DNA of 64,000 bases from Chara braunii (GCA_003427395.1 BFEA01000621.1:187680-251679); one strand, 5' to 3'; shown: positions 1-11,295, counted from the first letter of the stretch. Program-made: numbers and translations. The notes: generated from the sequence alone by a model not told the origin.

Positions 1-445
1 GACCCCCCGTACGACGTACGAGGGACGACACTGGTGTGGTGGTGGCAAGGCAAAAACATGTCAAACTTGGTCAGTCGATCGACCACCGTGAGAATCCCAT
101 CCATAGTGGTATTGTGCTTGCGGAACGGCCCAGTGATATCTATGGCAATCGCTTTCCTTCGTCTTAAGGGGACCGGTAATGGGCGCAACTCATCGAACGG
201 ACGATGGATGCGGGACTTGCAACGTCGGCAAACCTCGCATGACTCGCAATAGCGTGCGACGTCGCTGATAAGGCCGGGCCACCAAAAGCGCTCGAGAAGT
301 CGGCCAATTGTACGATTGACTCCAAAGTGTCCAGTGGAGTGAGTGTCATGGAACTCGCCAAGAAGCCGCGTATGCAAATGTGGATCATTTGGCACGCAAA
401 GAAAATCCTTCCCCCACGAGTGGACGAGCGAATAGCCCTCTTGGA
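1..445 (-). pseudogene. Integrase N-terminal part (gypsy element 1)
   Basis: Integrase inserts retrotransposon cDNA into the genome. The minus frame shows a complete HHCC zinc-binding domain: HDTHSTGH (around 350-327) followed by CESCEVC (around 248-228), with the family signature RFWWPGL between. The catalytic core begins after a proline-rich linker; its first Asp (in AIDITGPF) is at about 138-140, followed by DGILTVVDRLTKF. The other catalytic Asp and Glu would lie beyond position 1. A +1 frameshift near 430-440 separates this frame from the RNase H frame upstream. Confidence 0.85.
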
Positions 446-1004
446 TCCGATAGTGCGATGCTGCCAAATTTTGTAGACTTGTCATGAAATTCGAGGTCCA
501 CTTGGTAGCCACGAATGAAGTTGTCCTGCAAGTCGTCGTCAATGTCGAAAGTTGAGTAGACCGTTGTACAATGGTTTGAACGTCGTAAAAGAGCGTCCGC
601 AAAACGGTTTGACTTTCCCGCAATGTGATCGGGGAAGAAGTCGAAGTAGTCGATGAAAACCATCCAATGGGTGATGGTGTTATAGACCATGTCTTGGGTC
701 CTTTAAAAGACAGTGGATTGTTATCCGTTACCCATCGAAATTTACTTCAACCGAGAATAAAATGCCGCGACCGCTTAAACACGTGTACGAAGGCTAATAA
801 TTCCTCCTTTCGTGCATCATGAATCGAATGCACGACGGACACTCTCTTACTAAAGTATTCGACCGGTTGCCAGTCCATGTCATCCTGTTGCTTGAGGATG
901 GCACCAGTGTCATAGCCAGATGCATCGGTAGTGACGCACGTCAACAAAAACGGGTTGTAGATGCGTAAAACCTCCACGGATAGCAAGGTGGTTTTGAGGG
1001 CCAA
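446..1004 (-). pseudogene. RNase H domain (gypsy element 1)
   Basis: This domain degrades the RNA strand of the RNA/DNA hybrid. The minus frame from 1004 shows TTDASGYDTGAIL, the first Asp motif of retroelement RNase H, then QPVEYFSKR and HDARKEELLAFV (the Glu motif, normally YxxxEKELLA). The C-terminal part lies in another frame (690-446) and keeps DHIAGKSNRFADALLRR, the usual GKxNxxADALSR signature with S replaced by R. At least one frameshift lies between 690 and 747. Confidence 0.85.
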
Positions 1005-1040
1005 AAAGGAAACCTGCGCATCGTCACCAAAGTCGAAGAG

Positions 1041-1990
1041 TCAATCCTCACATTGAAGCTTCATCAAATGGGTCGTGATCTTCGAATAGCCTTTGATGAA
1101 CCGTTGATAGTAGCCGGCTAGGCCAGAAAACGAACGAACATCCGTAACGTTCATCGGCTCCGACCACTCTTGGAGGACTTGAATCTTGTCTGATAACGGA
1201 CTAATGTCATCCGATGTGGCAAAATGGCACAAGTACTCCAACTCTTGTCGTAGAAACTCGCACTTGCCGCGGTTGGCTTGGTACTTGGCGCAATGGAGCG
1301 TCTCCAACACGCGTCGAAGATGCTCGAGATGGTCATCCAAGATCCAACTATAGACGAGAATGTCATCCAAGTAGACCAGCACAAACCAGTCTAACATCAC
1401 GAGGAGCTCGTTGGTCATCGCCTCTTGAAAAAAGTCGTCGAGGCATTGGTGAGGCCAAAAGGCATGACAACCCGCTCAAAATGTCCGGACCGTGTCTTGA
1501 ACGTGGATTTGTAGCGATGTTGCGGGCGTATCGAAATCTGATAATATCCCAACTGCAAGTCTAGTTTGGAAAAATATTTGGCACCGCCCAAACACTCAAG
1601 AAAATCGTTAATACGAGGAAGAGGTACCACATTCTTGACAGTTTGCGCGTGAGCTTGCGATAGTCAATGCATAGGCAAAGATCCTTGTTCTTCTTCTTAC
1701 GAAAAGAACCGGCGCACCGTACGGTGCGCTACTGGGGCGGATCCAACCCTTTCCCAACAAGTCATTGAGTTGCGTGCGGAGAACCATGAGTTCCTCCTCA
1801 CTCATGCAATAGATTATAGATGCATCCTTTTGGCAACACGACACCGGCGTCAAGAATGATCTCATGGGAGATCGACTGATCCGGCACAACACCAGTAGGA
1901 GAATCAAAGACGTTGGCGAACTCGTCAAGCAACCGCACCGCGCGGGTGTCGGAAGACAAGTCCGTAGGTGAAGAGTCGATTGCTGCAACG
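1041..1990 (-). pseudogene. Reverse transcriptase (gypsy element 1)
   Basis: Three out-of-phase minus frames together cover most RT motifs: KGWIRPSSAPYGAPVLFV (around 1770-1715), FSKLDLQLGYYQISI, VMPFGLTNA, and the active site VYLDDILVYS with YLDD at 1362-1373. The thumb region carries VRSFSGLAGYYQRFIKGYSKI. The catalytic aspartates remain, but frameshifts near 1720, 1640 and 1425 break the reading frame. Confidence 0.9.
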
Positions 1991-3177
1991 GTCCTAAGAA
2001 AGCATCGGTCGTTCTCGTCGGTCCACTCGTAAGCGCAAGTGGACCGGAAAGACTTGGCCGTCATAACTTGGCACCGGATCGAAGTGTGCGAAAGAGGGGT
2101 GGTACACGGCACCTCGGTACCAAAGGCGTCGCAAACTGTAAGCGTCCGTCGATGGAAGTTGACCGTGTGGCCCGTACTTGCAAGCCAAGGCATTCCCAAA
2201 ATAACGTTGAAGTCTGTGTCCAAGACGTCGAATGTAACCGGCTCGCATGCATGAGGTGCGAAATAGGCCGGCACGACTTCAATGTAGCGATCAGGAAGTT
2301 GTTGAGTCCGACCGTCCGCCATCTTGACCGTCGTAGGGTGTGGCTTCCTCCGAACTTGTGAGCCAAGGCCGGCCCATTGTATAGAGGACTGACTCATAGA
2401 ATTGTGAGTCGTGCCGCTATCCAGCAAAGCGTTGCAGGACGCTTGCCTAACTTGGATGCCGACATACAGGAGTGGTGTGGTGTTGTCATCGTACTGCTGC
2501 GTGTGAAACTCGCGGTCCACCTTGGTAATGTATGCAAGGAGGTCTTCCACTGCAACTTCATCTTCCGTCAGCGAAGTTGGTGGTGCATAGAAGGACAAAT
2601 ATGTGTTGAGATGGGTGCATAGTGCCGCGCATTGCGGTCCTGGTAAGCGGCTCATATAAGGGAGAGGAAGCCATGCAAAATCCCCGGGCGACAATGGGTC
2701 CAAGACCTCTACATTAAACTCGCGTGCCGAATCCCTTGAAGAACCCCTTGAAGATGATAAAATGTGGCCGCTTCCGGATGGAGAAGAAACCGCACACACA
2801 CCTTGTTCTTGAGCTAAAGAACCCAATGCTGGAACGAGGCGGGCAGCGTAGGCCTCAAAATAATAAAGGAGAGGAGTTACGACTTCCTCATGTGCCTTGG
2901 AACTAAGGGAAGTTACTCGCGAAGCAATAAGTTTCGAAGGCGTCGAGAATGCAGCCGCACCACTCTCAACGGTGCTCACTTTCCCGAAAGGGACTTTCCC
3001 TTGGCTTTTGCAGTACAACTGGCCGTTTCTTGAAGGTTGTTGTTGCACCACAAACAATATTTGAATCTCGTGTGGATCTTGTAGACGCTCTACGAGAGAC
3101 CGTAATGGAGCCAAGGTTCTTGAGCTGCTTGTCCGGGTCCAGGGGATGAAGTGGTGTTTGTCCTCGATTTGCCGCAT
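1798..3177 (-). pseudogene. gag C-terminus plus retropepsin-like protease (gypsy element 1)
   Basis: A 459-codon open frame. Around residue 253 (about 2421) it has LLDSGTTHNS, the aspartic protease active-site motif D-S/T-G, and further on ILGMPWLA, the second protease motif (ILGxxWL). The protease cleaves the Gag-Pol polyprotein. The C-terminus (VVPDQSISHEIILDAG) is the normal linker into RT. Between 3056 and 3015 a different frame encodes a zinc-knuckle-like CLWC...Q...C in which the His position is Gln, so an ancestral CCHC knuckle is broken and out of frame. Confidence 0.8.
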
Positions 3178-3179
3178 CC

Positions 3180-4390
3180 TCGGCCTTTGGTGGGGCGGCC
3201 ACCATCTCAGGCGGCTGCTAATCTTTCTCCCTCGCCTGAGGGAGGAGCCTCGTTTGAAGAATTGGTTGGCATTATTGCTGCGACCATGACCACTTTTGGT
3301 CGATGCTGATCTCTGCTCTGGCCTGCAGAAAAAATGAACGACCAGTATTGTGGGCCTCCATGTTCATCACAATTATCTGCGAGGTCTTGTTGAAGAGTTC
3401 CTCACTTGTGGTGAGAGTCTCCTCGACTTGTGTTAATGCGTTTTGAAACGTCGAGCATGACCTCGTGATGAAGAAGTGTTTGATGCCCAAAAAGGCGAGC
3501 AACAAGTCGGACGTGGATGCCAAGCGTTGGTACTCGGTGATCTAGTCTGCGCTTGGCAAGGTGTTCTGATGGAACTTTTTGAGTTTCTCCATTGCCTAAA
3601 GCTTGGGCGCTTCAGTTGGAACCGCTTGTGCCATGCTGCGTTGAGATCCTTCCAAGTGATCTTCGAGTGCAGCTTACAAACTGTGACCTTGTGTGTGAAC
3701 AACATATAATCCAGCCATGTTTGGCACGTGCCCCCTGACCGGTGATATAAATATGCATGTCGGTTGGGGTCGTTGGTCTTGTCAATGTCCAGTATTAGTT
3801 CAACCTGCCCACCAAGGAATAGGCTCGGTCTTCGCTGCATCGCAGAAGATCGGAAGGCCATCGAACTTTGGTATGCGCTCGGGAGGCGACGAGGTAGGTC
3901 CGACAGCTGCTGCACAAATCTGTTGTTCAAGCTGCTGATTTGTTGCCTGCTGCTGCTTAGCGTATTCCTTGAGCCTACCTACGACAACCTCCAATACGTT
4001 GACGCGAACGACGAGGTTGGAGGGGCTGGCGTATAGAGTGGCAGTGGGTCATTGTTCTAGCAGTTGTATGTGGCTGGTCAGTGGTGTGACTGTCTGCTTG
4101 TGGTCATGGACCACCTGGTCGAGGCAGTGGATGTCCTCCTCCTATGCAATGCAGGTAACCAGGAGGTGCGTGACGCGGGAAAGCAAAAGTGAGAGTTTGA
4201 TCTCGCTGTTTCCTCGCCTTCTGCCTCCGTCCACCATTCGCGGCCAGCGCAAGTAGTGCGCTTTCCTCCTTTAAGTTAAATATCTCGTTGCACTGTTGTA
4301 TGCGCTCCTCATCAGCAACCTTCGCTGATGCTTCGTCTTGCTTCTTGCATTGTTCCCCTGTAGCACGATGTTGCCTCATCCTCCTCTTTC
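3180..4390 (-). pseudogene. gag capsid region (gypsy element 1)
   Basis: Several overlapping minus frames carry gag-like pieces: an N-terminal coiled-coil-like segment rich in Glu/Lys/Gln (4379-4104), PERIPKFDGLPIF (around 3870), which resembles the start of gypsy capsid domains, ITWKDLNAAWHKRFQ (around 3650), and STSDLLLAFLGIKHFF (3523 downward). It would form the particle core. Multiple frameshifts show it is no longer functional. Assignment rests on position upstream of protease and on these motifs. Confidence 0.65.
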
Positions 4391-4439
4391 TTCCATGTGG
4401 TGGTCGCCACGTCTTGCAAGTTCGGTAGGTCTCATAATC

Positions 4440-4930
4440 CTCAAAATTCCAAAAAAAAATCTATTTCGAATTTCAGACTGCCGAGTAAATCAGTGAAACG
4501 ATTAATGATAGTAAACGAATAATAATTGAACTGCAAAACGAAAATTCCGCACGTTTAGGTAAATTCCGAATTTAGAAAAAATAAAATTTGGAATAATTCG
4601 GATGAGAGTATGTGCAAAACCTTTCGATTTTGGTGTATAAAATCCTGAAACTCAATTGCAAGAAGAGGTTTTTCGAAAAAAAAATAAAATTTCAAAAGTT
4701 ATAGTAACGGGTAAATTCAAATTCCAAAAAAATGCAAGCACATTGAAATTTTCAGTTACAAATTAATGTGTGATTCAAAATTAATAAAAAACTGAATCAA
4801 CACAAAGAAAGAATTGCGAAACTAAAAAAATTTGGATTTATCAACCAACAAATTTTGAATTTTCTAATTGAAGAAAAAAAAGCATCGAAAATTTCAGCTA
4901 TTGCGCGATTTTGGATTTTACGATCAGTAA
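4440..4930. other. AT-rich noncoding DNA between two elements
   Basis: No coding potential seen. The stretch is AT-rich with many short A-runs. It contains CAAAGAAAGAATT (around 4803), and similar words occur at 11167 and 11205 on the far side of PLE2. This suggests PLE2 inserted into this AT-rich DNA, but I cannot delimit a target-site duplication. Confidence 0.4.
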
Positions 4931-5102
4931 GTTGAGGGGTTAGGATCATGACCAGGGCAAAGTCGGTTAACCACGAACCGATTGGACACATTCACAGATG
5001 AACGTGCAAAAAACACTTTGAAAAAACTTCGTCAGAGTGTCATTTGCCTTCGTCTCCCACACATTTCATCAGGACTGGAAGAAGAATAAGGAGAGAACTA
5101 TA

Positions 5103-5117
5103 AGGGGAGGAAGAGAG

Positions 5118-5149
<32 letters not shown>

Positions 5150-5205
5150 TGAGAGAGAGTGAGAGAGAGTGAGAGAGACAGCGAGAGAGTGAGAGAGAGA
5201 GAGAC

Positions 5206-5270
<65 letters not shown>

Positions 5271-5272
5271 GC
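5103..5272. repeat. (GA)n microsatellite
   Basis: Nearly pure GA dinucleotide with occasional GT, CA or AA interruptions, about 170 bp, purine-only on the plus strand. The Leu/Ser or Arg/Glu open frames across it are repeat artefacts. It is part of the PLE2 pseudo-LTR. Confidence 0.95.
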
Positions 5273-5784
5273 ATGATATATGGATTCAGACGAGAAGTAC
5301 TTTCACTAGTTGAAAAAAACTCGTCACGAAGAACCAGTGAAAGCACCTAGTGGCATCCCAACGTCGCGTTTCTGCCTTCGCCAGGAGAAGGCATCATCAA
5401 GGGACATAGCGCTTGATAATCATACCATCTTGAACAAAGTATAAATATTGTTCTACTAACCCCTTTCCTAGGTTCACTGTGTGTCTGACGAATCTATAAT
5501 CCGAGAATACTCTTTCAAAAAAACTACTCTTAATGAACGAAGTCTTTGAGTAGGGCGAGATTCAGAGGATGAATGTGGCAGTTGGGGAAGGTCACATGTA
5601 GCTGGGGCACAAATTTCTGAAAAGGGTGGGAAACGGCGGGACTGGTATTTGGCAGGAGCAGAGCACTATAGATTGTAGGAGAAAGTCAGGGCCGGTGTAT
5701 GCGAGATCTAAAAGAAAGGCGGGAAAATCCGAGGGTATATGTCTGTTGGGGAGTAAGTTCCTGTCTGCGATTCAAGAGAGAGAG

Positions 5785-5801
5785 GAAAAAAAAAAAAAAA
5801 A

Positions 5802-5844
<43 letters not shown>

Positions 5845-5855
5845 AAGACAGAGAC
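5785..5855. repeat. poly(A) run joined to (GA)n
   Basis: A run of about 24 A is followed directly by about 30 bp of GA repeats and then imperfect GACA/GAAA units. It lies in the PLE2 3' region, and the mirror purine run could adopt triplex DNA. Confidence 0.9.
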
Positions 5856-6139
5856 AGAGACAAAGAAACACACGTTTATCAAGCACTGATGTTGTTGTGA
5901 ACTGTCTAAAAAATGTTCCAAGATTGTTGGCCTCATATTTGCCTTGGCCTCCGATCTTCTTGTAGTAGAGAGTGTCAGGGAGATATCTGCGTCGCTTAAG
6001 TTTGTTGATAGGTCTGTTGTCGTTTCCCATGCGTCAATCTACTTAGCTTAAGGTCCGTAGTTTTTTAATTTGGGGCTAGGCCCTCGTATCTGTCCATAGT
6101 TTTTGAGTTTGGGGCTAGGCCTTCGTAAAAGACGTGTAC

Positions 6140-6790
6140 TCAGTCTTCCCAATAGTCCGCATATTTCTTTGAAACCTCCTGCAAACCTTTTTGGAAAAGG
6201 TGTAGCAGAAAACTTTTCAGTCGTAGTTCCCTTTTCAAAGCCAACAGTGTCAGGCCCACCCCTCTATTGTCTAAGGAGTGGGCCCGAATCGTGTTGAGAT
6301 GACATTTAAGTGCTCCCTTCTTTTGCTGTACCGGTCCATAAGATGAATAATCCTGCATCGTTTTGAACCGTATTGAGTCCTCTGTCCAAACAGCTTCTTG
6401 ATTTTTCATGAAAACAACACATTTTACCATTGGCAGAACGCATGTAGTGGCAATCTTACAACTTAGAAATTACCATGAGTCCTTCTCATCGTTCATTTGT
6501 ACCAATGTAAGATTTTTATTGTAGGCCTCATTGAACATTACTATCAAGTTTGCAACTTTTCTAACATACTTTCTTTCTTATTTGGAATTAAGATGAAGAT
6601 ACTTATATCATCTACCAATCGGCATACATAAGGCAGCCTCTTTTAAAAGGTGTAACCTTCTTGTCTACCTTCTGGATCTTTTCCTTCGGTAGAGAGGTCG
6701 ACTTGAGACTGAAGTGCATTTCACCTGGCAGATTCCAAAGTAAAAAATTATTTGTCTTTGATATTACCCTGCAGGCTTTCACACTTGGGT
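6140..6790 (-). pseudogene. RT catalytic and C-terminal part (PLE2)
   Basis: Minus-strand frames resemble the PLE1 reverse transcriptase. The active site reads RLVDDISIFI with VDD at 6607-6615 (PLE1: RLMDDVSVFI). The C-terminus shows KNQ, MQDYSS, QQK, LKREL and SKKYADYW in the same order as PLE1 (KNQ, IQDYVS, QQK, LKCEL, SNKYAGLW). Just upstream is NLPGEMHFSLKS, matching PLE1 NLPADSHFNLRC, but the roughly 100 residues between that motif and the active site (including the first catalytic Asp and the GIPMG motif) are absent. This is an internal deletion, so the enzyme is dead. Confidence 0.75.
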
Positions 6791-7908
6791 CAGAATAGGA
6801 AGGTGAAATAGGTCGCCATCAACTGGTATCTTTGTGCTTTGGTATATCGTAGCAGCATCCCAGCTTAGTAGCTTACCTTTCCTATTCCATGGAGCCAACA
6901 CCATAACTTTACACTCGTCAAAACCTTCCTTACATTGTCTGATTATTTCCGTCTCACTTGAGTCAATTTTCACAAACCCTTGTTTTTTTCAATACAACCC
7001 TACTAATTTCTGCCACTATACTTTTTGGCAACAAGCAAACGAATCCCCTATGTTGTGATCAATCGGGGATATAACCAGTTTTTCCATTTTTCCGTTCCAC
7101 TCCGTGATCCAGAGTACATGTTCTCGTTATTGCTCTCACCGTTATTTTTTACACAGGAACTAGCATCCCTGTAAGGAGCCACAACGTTGCCCGGGATAAA
7201 GTCAAGACTGTAATTAATTGTGTGCTTAAGCATGTAATAGCCATAGTTGGTTTCCTGAATACATTCCGTGAGTTCAGAAGAAACTTAGGAAAACCCGGCA
7301 GTTCATAAAAATGACATGCTACATGCCCATCACTTTTTCTCAGAAACCGAGGATCCATGTCGCTACACATGCATTCATTAGTTGTAGTCCTTGCCGATTT
7401 TCTATGGTTATGCAGAAGGTCACCAATTGTTCTGCAACTCTTCAAGACGAACCGCATGCGTGAGATCACAAATTCAGCCACATATTCATTCTCGCATCTA
7501 GTCCGAATCAGTTTCTTAACCATATCTACGACAACCCTTCTTTCTATGTAGTCTGAGAAGACAACTCTAATAACTTTTTCAACAAAACTTTTCCCACAAT
7601 CCCTTTGAGAGTTGCACTGGTGCGCCTCCTCAGACTTTCGTTAATACTGCTATATAACTTAATAATGGTCGAAACTTCAAAAGAATAGAGCAGAGGACGG
7701 TCAATGGTATCATCAGTGTCTCATCGATTTGAACTATAGACCATCCATGCATCTTCGATAATCTAACCCACCCCTCTAGAAAGACAGACCCACCTGTTAT
7801 TGAGATTGTGGCAAATTGAACTTTATTTTGCACCATCCATGTTAACATGTCCGACAAGCTCAGAGTCCGCACACCCTGGTCATCAACGAAAGCGCTATTT
7901 GGGAACAC
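6779..7908 (-). pseudogene. RT N-terminal region (PLE2)
   Basis: This is the N-terminal extension of Penelope-type RT. The frame at 7523-7149 has IGDLLHNHRKSAR, CMCSD, KSDGHVACHFYEL and SRNVFRKPT. These align by eye with PLE1 VGDLVHNFCNFLR, CCSSL, RVDNHVAFRFKDV and SNNILRPSR. The frame at 6973-6779 has VMVLAPWNRKGKL, matching PLE1 VCSPLDHNMGDT, a conserved block just before the RT fingers. Frameshifts separate the blocks. Confidence 0.7.
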
Positions 7909-7989
7909 CTCCTAGTGAACCAGACGACCCCCATTGCTGTCGTGTTTTTTGGTTCGCCCTTTTTGTTTTTGATATGACCGTCGCTCCCT

Positions 7990-8507
7990 TCTTCCCTTCC
8001 TTCATCTTACCTTGTTTTTTTTCTTCTGGCTATTCAGTATGGGTGACCATCTGTTAATAAGTTTAGATTCTACGCACCTCAGTTCATCAAGAGTGAAAAA
8101 AATAAGAGGAATAGACACGTAGTCCTCTCAACCTTTCATCTTCAACCAACGACAAAGTTTGTGGTTACTGACCTAACCCCTGAGGATCCAGAGACTACGT
8201 GTTCATTCCATCTCTCGAAGACGTGCCTGACTTTTGACCCAATGTAACATGCACGATACCATGGAGAAATCAGGATATAAACACATCGTTCACCGCCTTC
8301 GCAGATATTATGCCCAAGTTGTGTTGTGTGCACCCACTGATCCAAGAATGTATTCCCCCATTCGATTTGGCATGCAATTACTAAGAGGAGGATATAAAAC
8401 CTCATTAGGCTTTGAGAAATTGAGATTCTATGTTCGCTTTCTTCCTCTTGTCCTTTTCTCTCATTCCTCATATCTTTCTCAAGGACTCCACTCTTTCCAA
8501 TAGCCAA
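7990..8507 (-). pseudogene. GIY-YIG endonuclease domain (PLE2)
   Basis: GIY-YIG nucleases nick target DNA to prime reverse transcription in Penelope-like elements. The frame shows CVYILISPWYRACYIGS, the GIY...YIG pair in degenerate form, then FERWNEH with the conserved Arg and His. After a frameshift, the minus strand (around 8090-8050) reads VESKLINRWSPILN, giving the catalytic Glu and the terminal P-x-L-N. It lies upstream of the RT on the same strand, so the domain order is permuted compared with classical Penelope elements. Confidence 0.75.
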
Positions 8508-8520
8508 GACGCAGTAAGAC

Positions 8521-10296
8521 TCAAGAAGGATTTTCTTCTTGAGTCTCTTTCGCTGATTCGTTCACGTATTTCTCTTCCACTTCCTCACCATAGGCTGCCT
8601 TAGCCTTGATCTCAGCAAGATCCACAACCACTTGTTTCCTGTTGTGATATTTAATTCTTTCATCTTCACACATTTTTACCAGATCGCTCTTGTATTTGCT
8701 AATAAGTACCTTCGCCATTTCTTCTATATACTTCTTCCTCCCTTCTGGACTTGGTCCTGCTACAACTGCCTTGGTTCCATCTTGAACTCGGTTGAATCCC
8801 AATCCAGGAGAAGCTCCAATGGCAGAGAAGGAACCTGATACTCGTCGTGCAGCATTCCCTGCTACTAAAGCGAAGACGTCAAGAAGTCTTGCCGAAGTTC
8901 TTTTGCTGGTTGCCTATGCTGGAGTCGATGGTCCCACAACATCTCTCTACGCTGCACTTCGTGTGACTGATCGATGTGGTGTTGCATCTCATCCTGCATT
9001 CCTATAGCTCGCTTCCGCCCTTCCAGTTGGACCCATGGGAGCAGGGGGATTGACATGTTGGGGAGGTGCAGGGGTGACAAAAGGAGGGACCGGGGTGGGG
9101 AAGGAACAGTCCTCCTTAGGTTGCGTGGAGGGGACCTTCATTAAGGTGGCGAAGGGGAGCGCCTACTCGAACTCGGTCGAGCATCATGCAAGTTAGTGGT
9201 TCGGGTGACGTAGGGCACGGGGCTCACAGGATGATGCTACAGATGAGGAGCTTGAGTTGCCATTTGTTGTTGCTACGATCTCATCACCTTCATTTCTTCC
9301 AGGAAAGTCAGTAACACCTTGTTCGAAGTCTTATGTTGATGTAACAACGTATTGAGCTCCATCATCATGAGACCTGCTTCCAATGAGCCTTTGTTGTTTG
9401 GTTTAGATCTTCCCGGAGTTGGTGGTTGTGGTGAGTTGCCTCCAACCTTTTGTTGACCTCTCTTTCCGCTTTCTCCTTAATCGTGGATCTCCAGGACCCC
9501 TGTGTCATTAATCTTCGACATCCCGTCATCTTTCGCCTTCTGGATTCCTTTCCCCTTCTCTGTTTCCTTCTCCTTTGGTTTATCTTCCAGTCCTTTAATG
9601 TTCCTCTCAACTTTCTCAAGAATCCTTGTCTTCTCCTTGTCGAATTGTGTGTCATAATGATGATATCCTCTTGTCTATAATTTGGGCCAACCTCGCCTCC
9701 TTCAGAGCTTCTTTAGTGTCTTCTTCCTCCTTTCTCTTCGTTTCTTCTTCCTTCGCCTTTCGTTCCTGTTCCTCTCTCTGCCTTCTGTCATCTTGCTCCC
9801 TTCTTCGTTGTTGTTCCGTATGATGTCCATATGCGATTTCTCGCACCAGCGCCATCAGTTTCTCGTCCCTTCCCATATAGACCCATCCAGACTGTCGTTG
9901 TTGATACGGTACTAAAGTCGTTAAAGGCACGACTGCAGTTGTTGATATCAGAATTGGCGCCATGACTGTTGGAACCATTGAAGAAATCATGGGAGGTTAA
10001 TGAGGAGGAGAGGGTGGAGGAAGGAGAGGAGGGGGAGAGGGAGGTGGAGGGAGTGCAGGGGGTGGTGGAGAGGGAGAGATAGGTGTTGGAGGGGGAACGT
10101 GATCGCGAGCATGTTGATAAGAGTTATTAGCGTAATTATATGTTGGTCCTCGCACCAGTTTCCCCGAAATCAAACCATCTATTCCGACTAAATACGGACA
10201 GTTACGTCTAAAATAACCATTGTGCCCATAGTGATAGCACGACCCATAAGGCACAAGACTTTCGCCCGGACTTCCTACTCTCTTGCACACTAACAC
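8521..10296 (-). pseudogene. PLE2 ORF1: degenerate zinc knuckle, coiled coil, C-terminal domain
   Basis: Three minus-strand blocks mirror PLE1 ORF1. At the N-terminus (around 10235) CYHYGHNGYFRRNC is a decayed CCHC knuckle in which Cys-2 and His became Tyr. Next, 9850-9652 encodes a long charged coiled coil rich in QRRREQDD, KAKEEE and KRKEEED; 9655-9365 is similarly charged. Last, 8760-8521 encodes KYIEEMAKVL, LVKMCEDERIKY and EIKAKAAYG, resembling the C-terminal domain of PLE1 ORF1. Likely nucleic-acid binding; function inferred. Confidence 0.6.
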
Positions 10297-10772
10297 TGGT
10301 TGATTACCAAAAATCGTAAGAGATCATGCAAGTAAGCAGTAAAACATTGTGGAGGCGATACTACTGCGCCAAACAAATCTCGAACCTCAGCAGCCTTCAG
10401 CCTCGGCACACTCGTGGTTGAGGCGATACTCGAACCTTAGCAGCCTTCCCGACACGCTCGTGGTTGAGGCGCTACTCGAACCTCGACAGCCTTCAACTCC
10501 GACACGCTCGTGGTTGAGAAGAAGATCGACGTCATGCAGATCCACCAGAGCATGATCATCACGCTGGTTAACAAGCTCCCGACAATAAGCTGTTAGGATC
10601 GTGACCAGGCCAAAGCCCATTAACCACGAACCGATTGGACACGTTCACAGTCGAACGTGCAGCAAGCACTTTGAAAAAACTTCGTCAGAGTGTCATTCGC
10701 CTCACACATATCATCAAGACTCGAACAAGGATAAGGAGAGAATTATAGGGGTAGAAAGAGAGAGAAAGATAG

Positions 10773-10882
10773 NNNNNNNNNNNNNNNNNNNNNNNNNNNN
10801 NNNNNNNNNNNNNNNNNNNNNNNNNNNNNNNNNNNNNNNNNNNNNNNNNNNNNNNNNNNNNNNNNNNNNNNNNNNNNNNNNN
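10773..10882. other. Assembly gap (110 N)
   Basis: A run of N inside a (GA)n tract. Reads probably could not bridge the microsatellite. Open frames spanning it are meaningless. Confidence 0.99.

Positions 10883-10960
<78 letters not shown>
10883..10960. repeat. (GA)n microsatellite
   Basis: About 78 bp of uninterrupted GA directly after the gap, part of the PLE2 5' pseudo-LTR. Confidence 0.97.
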
Positions 10961-10963
<3 letters not shown>

Positions 10964-11295
10964 GTCGTTTCCATGCGTCAATCTACTGGCCTTAAGGTAT
11001 CTGTTCGTCATTCTCATAGATCTAGTTTTTGAATGTGGGGTTAGTCCTTCGCAAAAAATGTGTACCCAATCTTCCAAGTTGTCCGCATATTTATTTGAAA
11101 CCTCATGCGGGCCTTTTTGGAAAAGGTGTAGCAGAAAACTTTTCAGTCATAGTTCCTTTTTCAAAGTCAAAGAAAGAATTCTAAATAGTAAAAACGAATC
11201 TGCGCCAAAGAAAGAATTATGAAAATAAAAATAAAAACTGGAATCGAGATTTACTCATGAATCACGAATGGGAACTAAATAGGTTAAACTAATTG

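Larger units (their letters stand above)
1..4390 (-). mobile_element. Ty3/gypsy-type retrotransposon, decayed, cut by the window edge
   Basis: On the minus strand the domains run gag (about 4390-3180), protease (about 2500-2100), reverse transcriptase (about 1990-1041), RNase H (1004-446) and integrase (445-1). This is the gag-PR-RT-RH-IN order of Ty3/gypsy (Metaviridae-type) elements; copia elements place integrase before RT. The reading frame shifts several times, so the copy is dead. Integrase runs off position 1. No LTR is visible: the 3' LTR would lie outside the window, and none is recognised near 4400. Confidence 0.9.
4931..6242 (-). repeat. PLE2 3' pseudo-LTR (RT C-terminus plus 3' UTR)
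   Basis: Two blocks match 10592-11170. The first starts TTAGGATCATGACC at 4931 and includes CACTTTGAAAAAACTTCGTC; the second starts TTGTCGTTTCC at 6019 and runs to about 6242. Between the blocks lie two (GA)n tracts and about 500 bp (5275-5780) that are missing or unassembled in the other copy. The second block encodes the RT C-terminus on the minus strand. Confidence 0.7.
4931..11170 (-). mobile_element. Penelope-like retroelement copy 2 (PLE2) with terminal pseudo-LTRs
   Basis: On the minus strand the order is ORF1 (10296-8521), GIY-YIG endonuclease (8507-7990), reverse transcriptase (7908-6140), then 3' UTR. The last part of the RT coding region plus the 3' UTR (6242-4931) reappears, truncated, upstream of ORF1 (11170-10592). 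Such direct pseudo-LTRs, formed by a partial tandem copy, are typical of Penelope-like elements. Endonuclease before RT is the permuted order known from the Naiad/Chlamys group. The copy has many frameshifts and a large RT deletion. Confidence 0.8.
10592..11170 (-). repeat. PLE2 5' pseudo-LTR, contains an assembly gap
   Basis: Matches the 3' pseudo-LTR: TTAGGATCGTGACC at 10592 and TTGTCGTTTCC at 10962, ending near 11170 where similarity stops abruptly inside the RT C-terminal coding region. The middle is (GA)n plus 110 N. The other copy holds about 500 bp of unique sequence here, so the gap length is probably not real. Confidence 0.7.

Noticed and set aside
5098-5350. Leu-Ser and Arg-Glu repeat proteins at GA tracts here, at 5700-6030 and at 12493-12984
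   Set aside because: Simple translations of (GA)n microsatellites.
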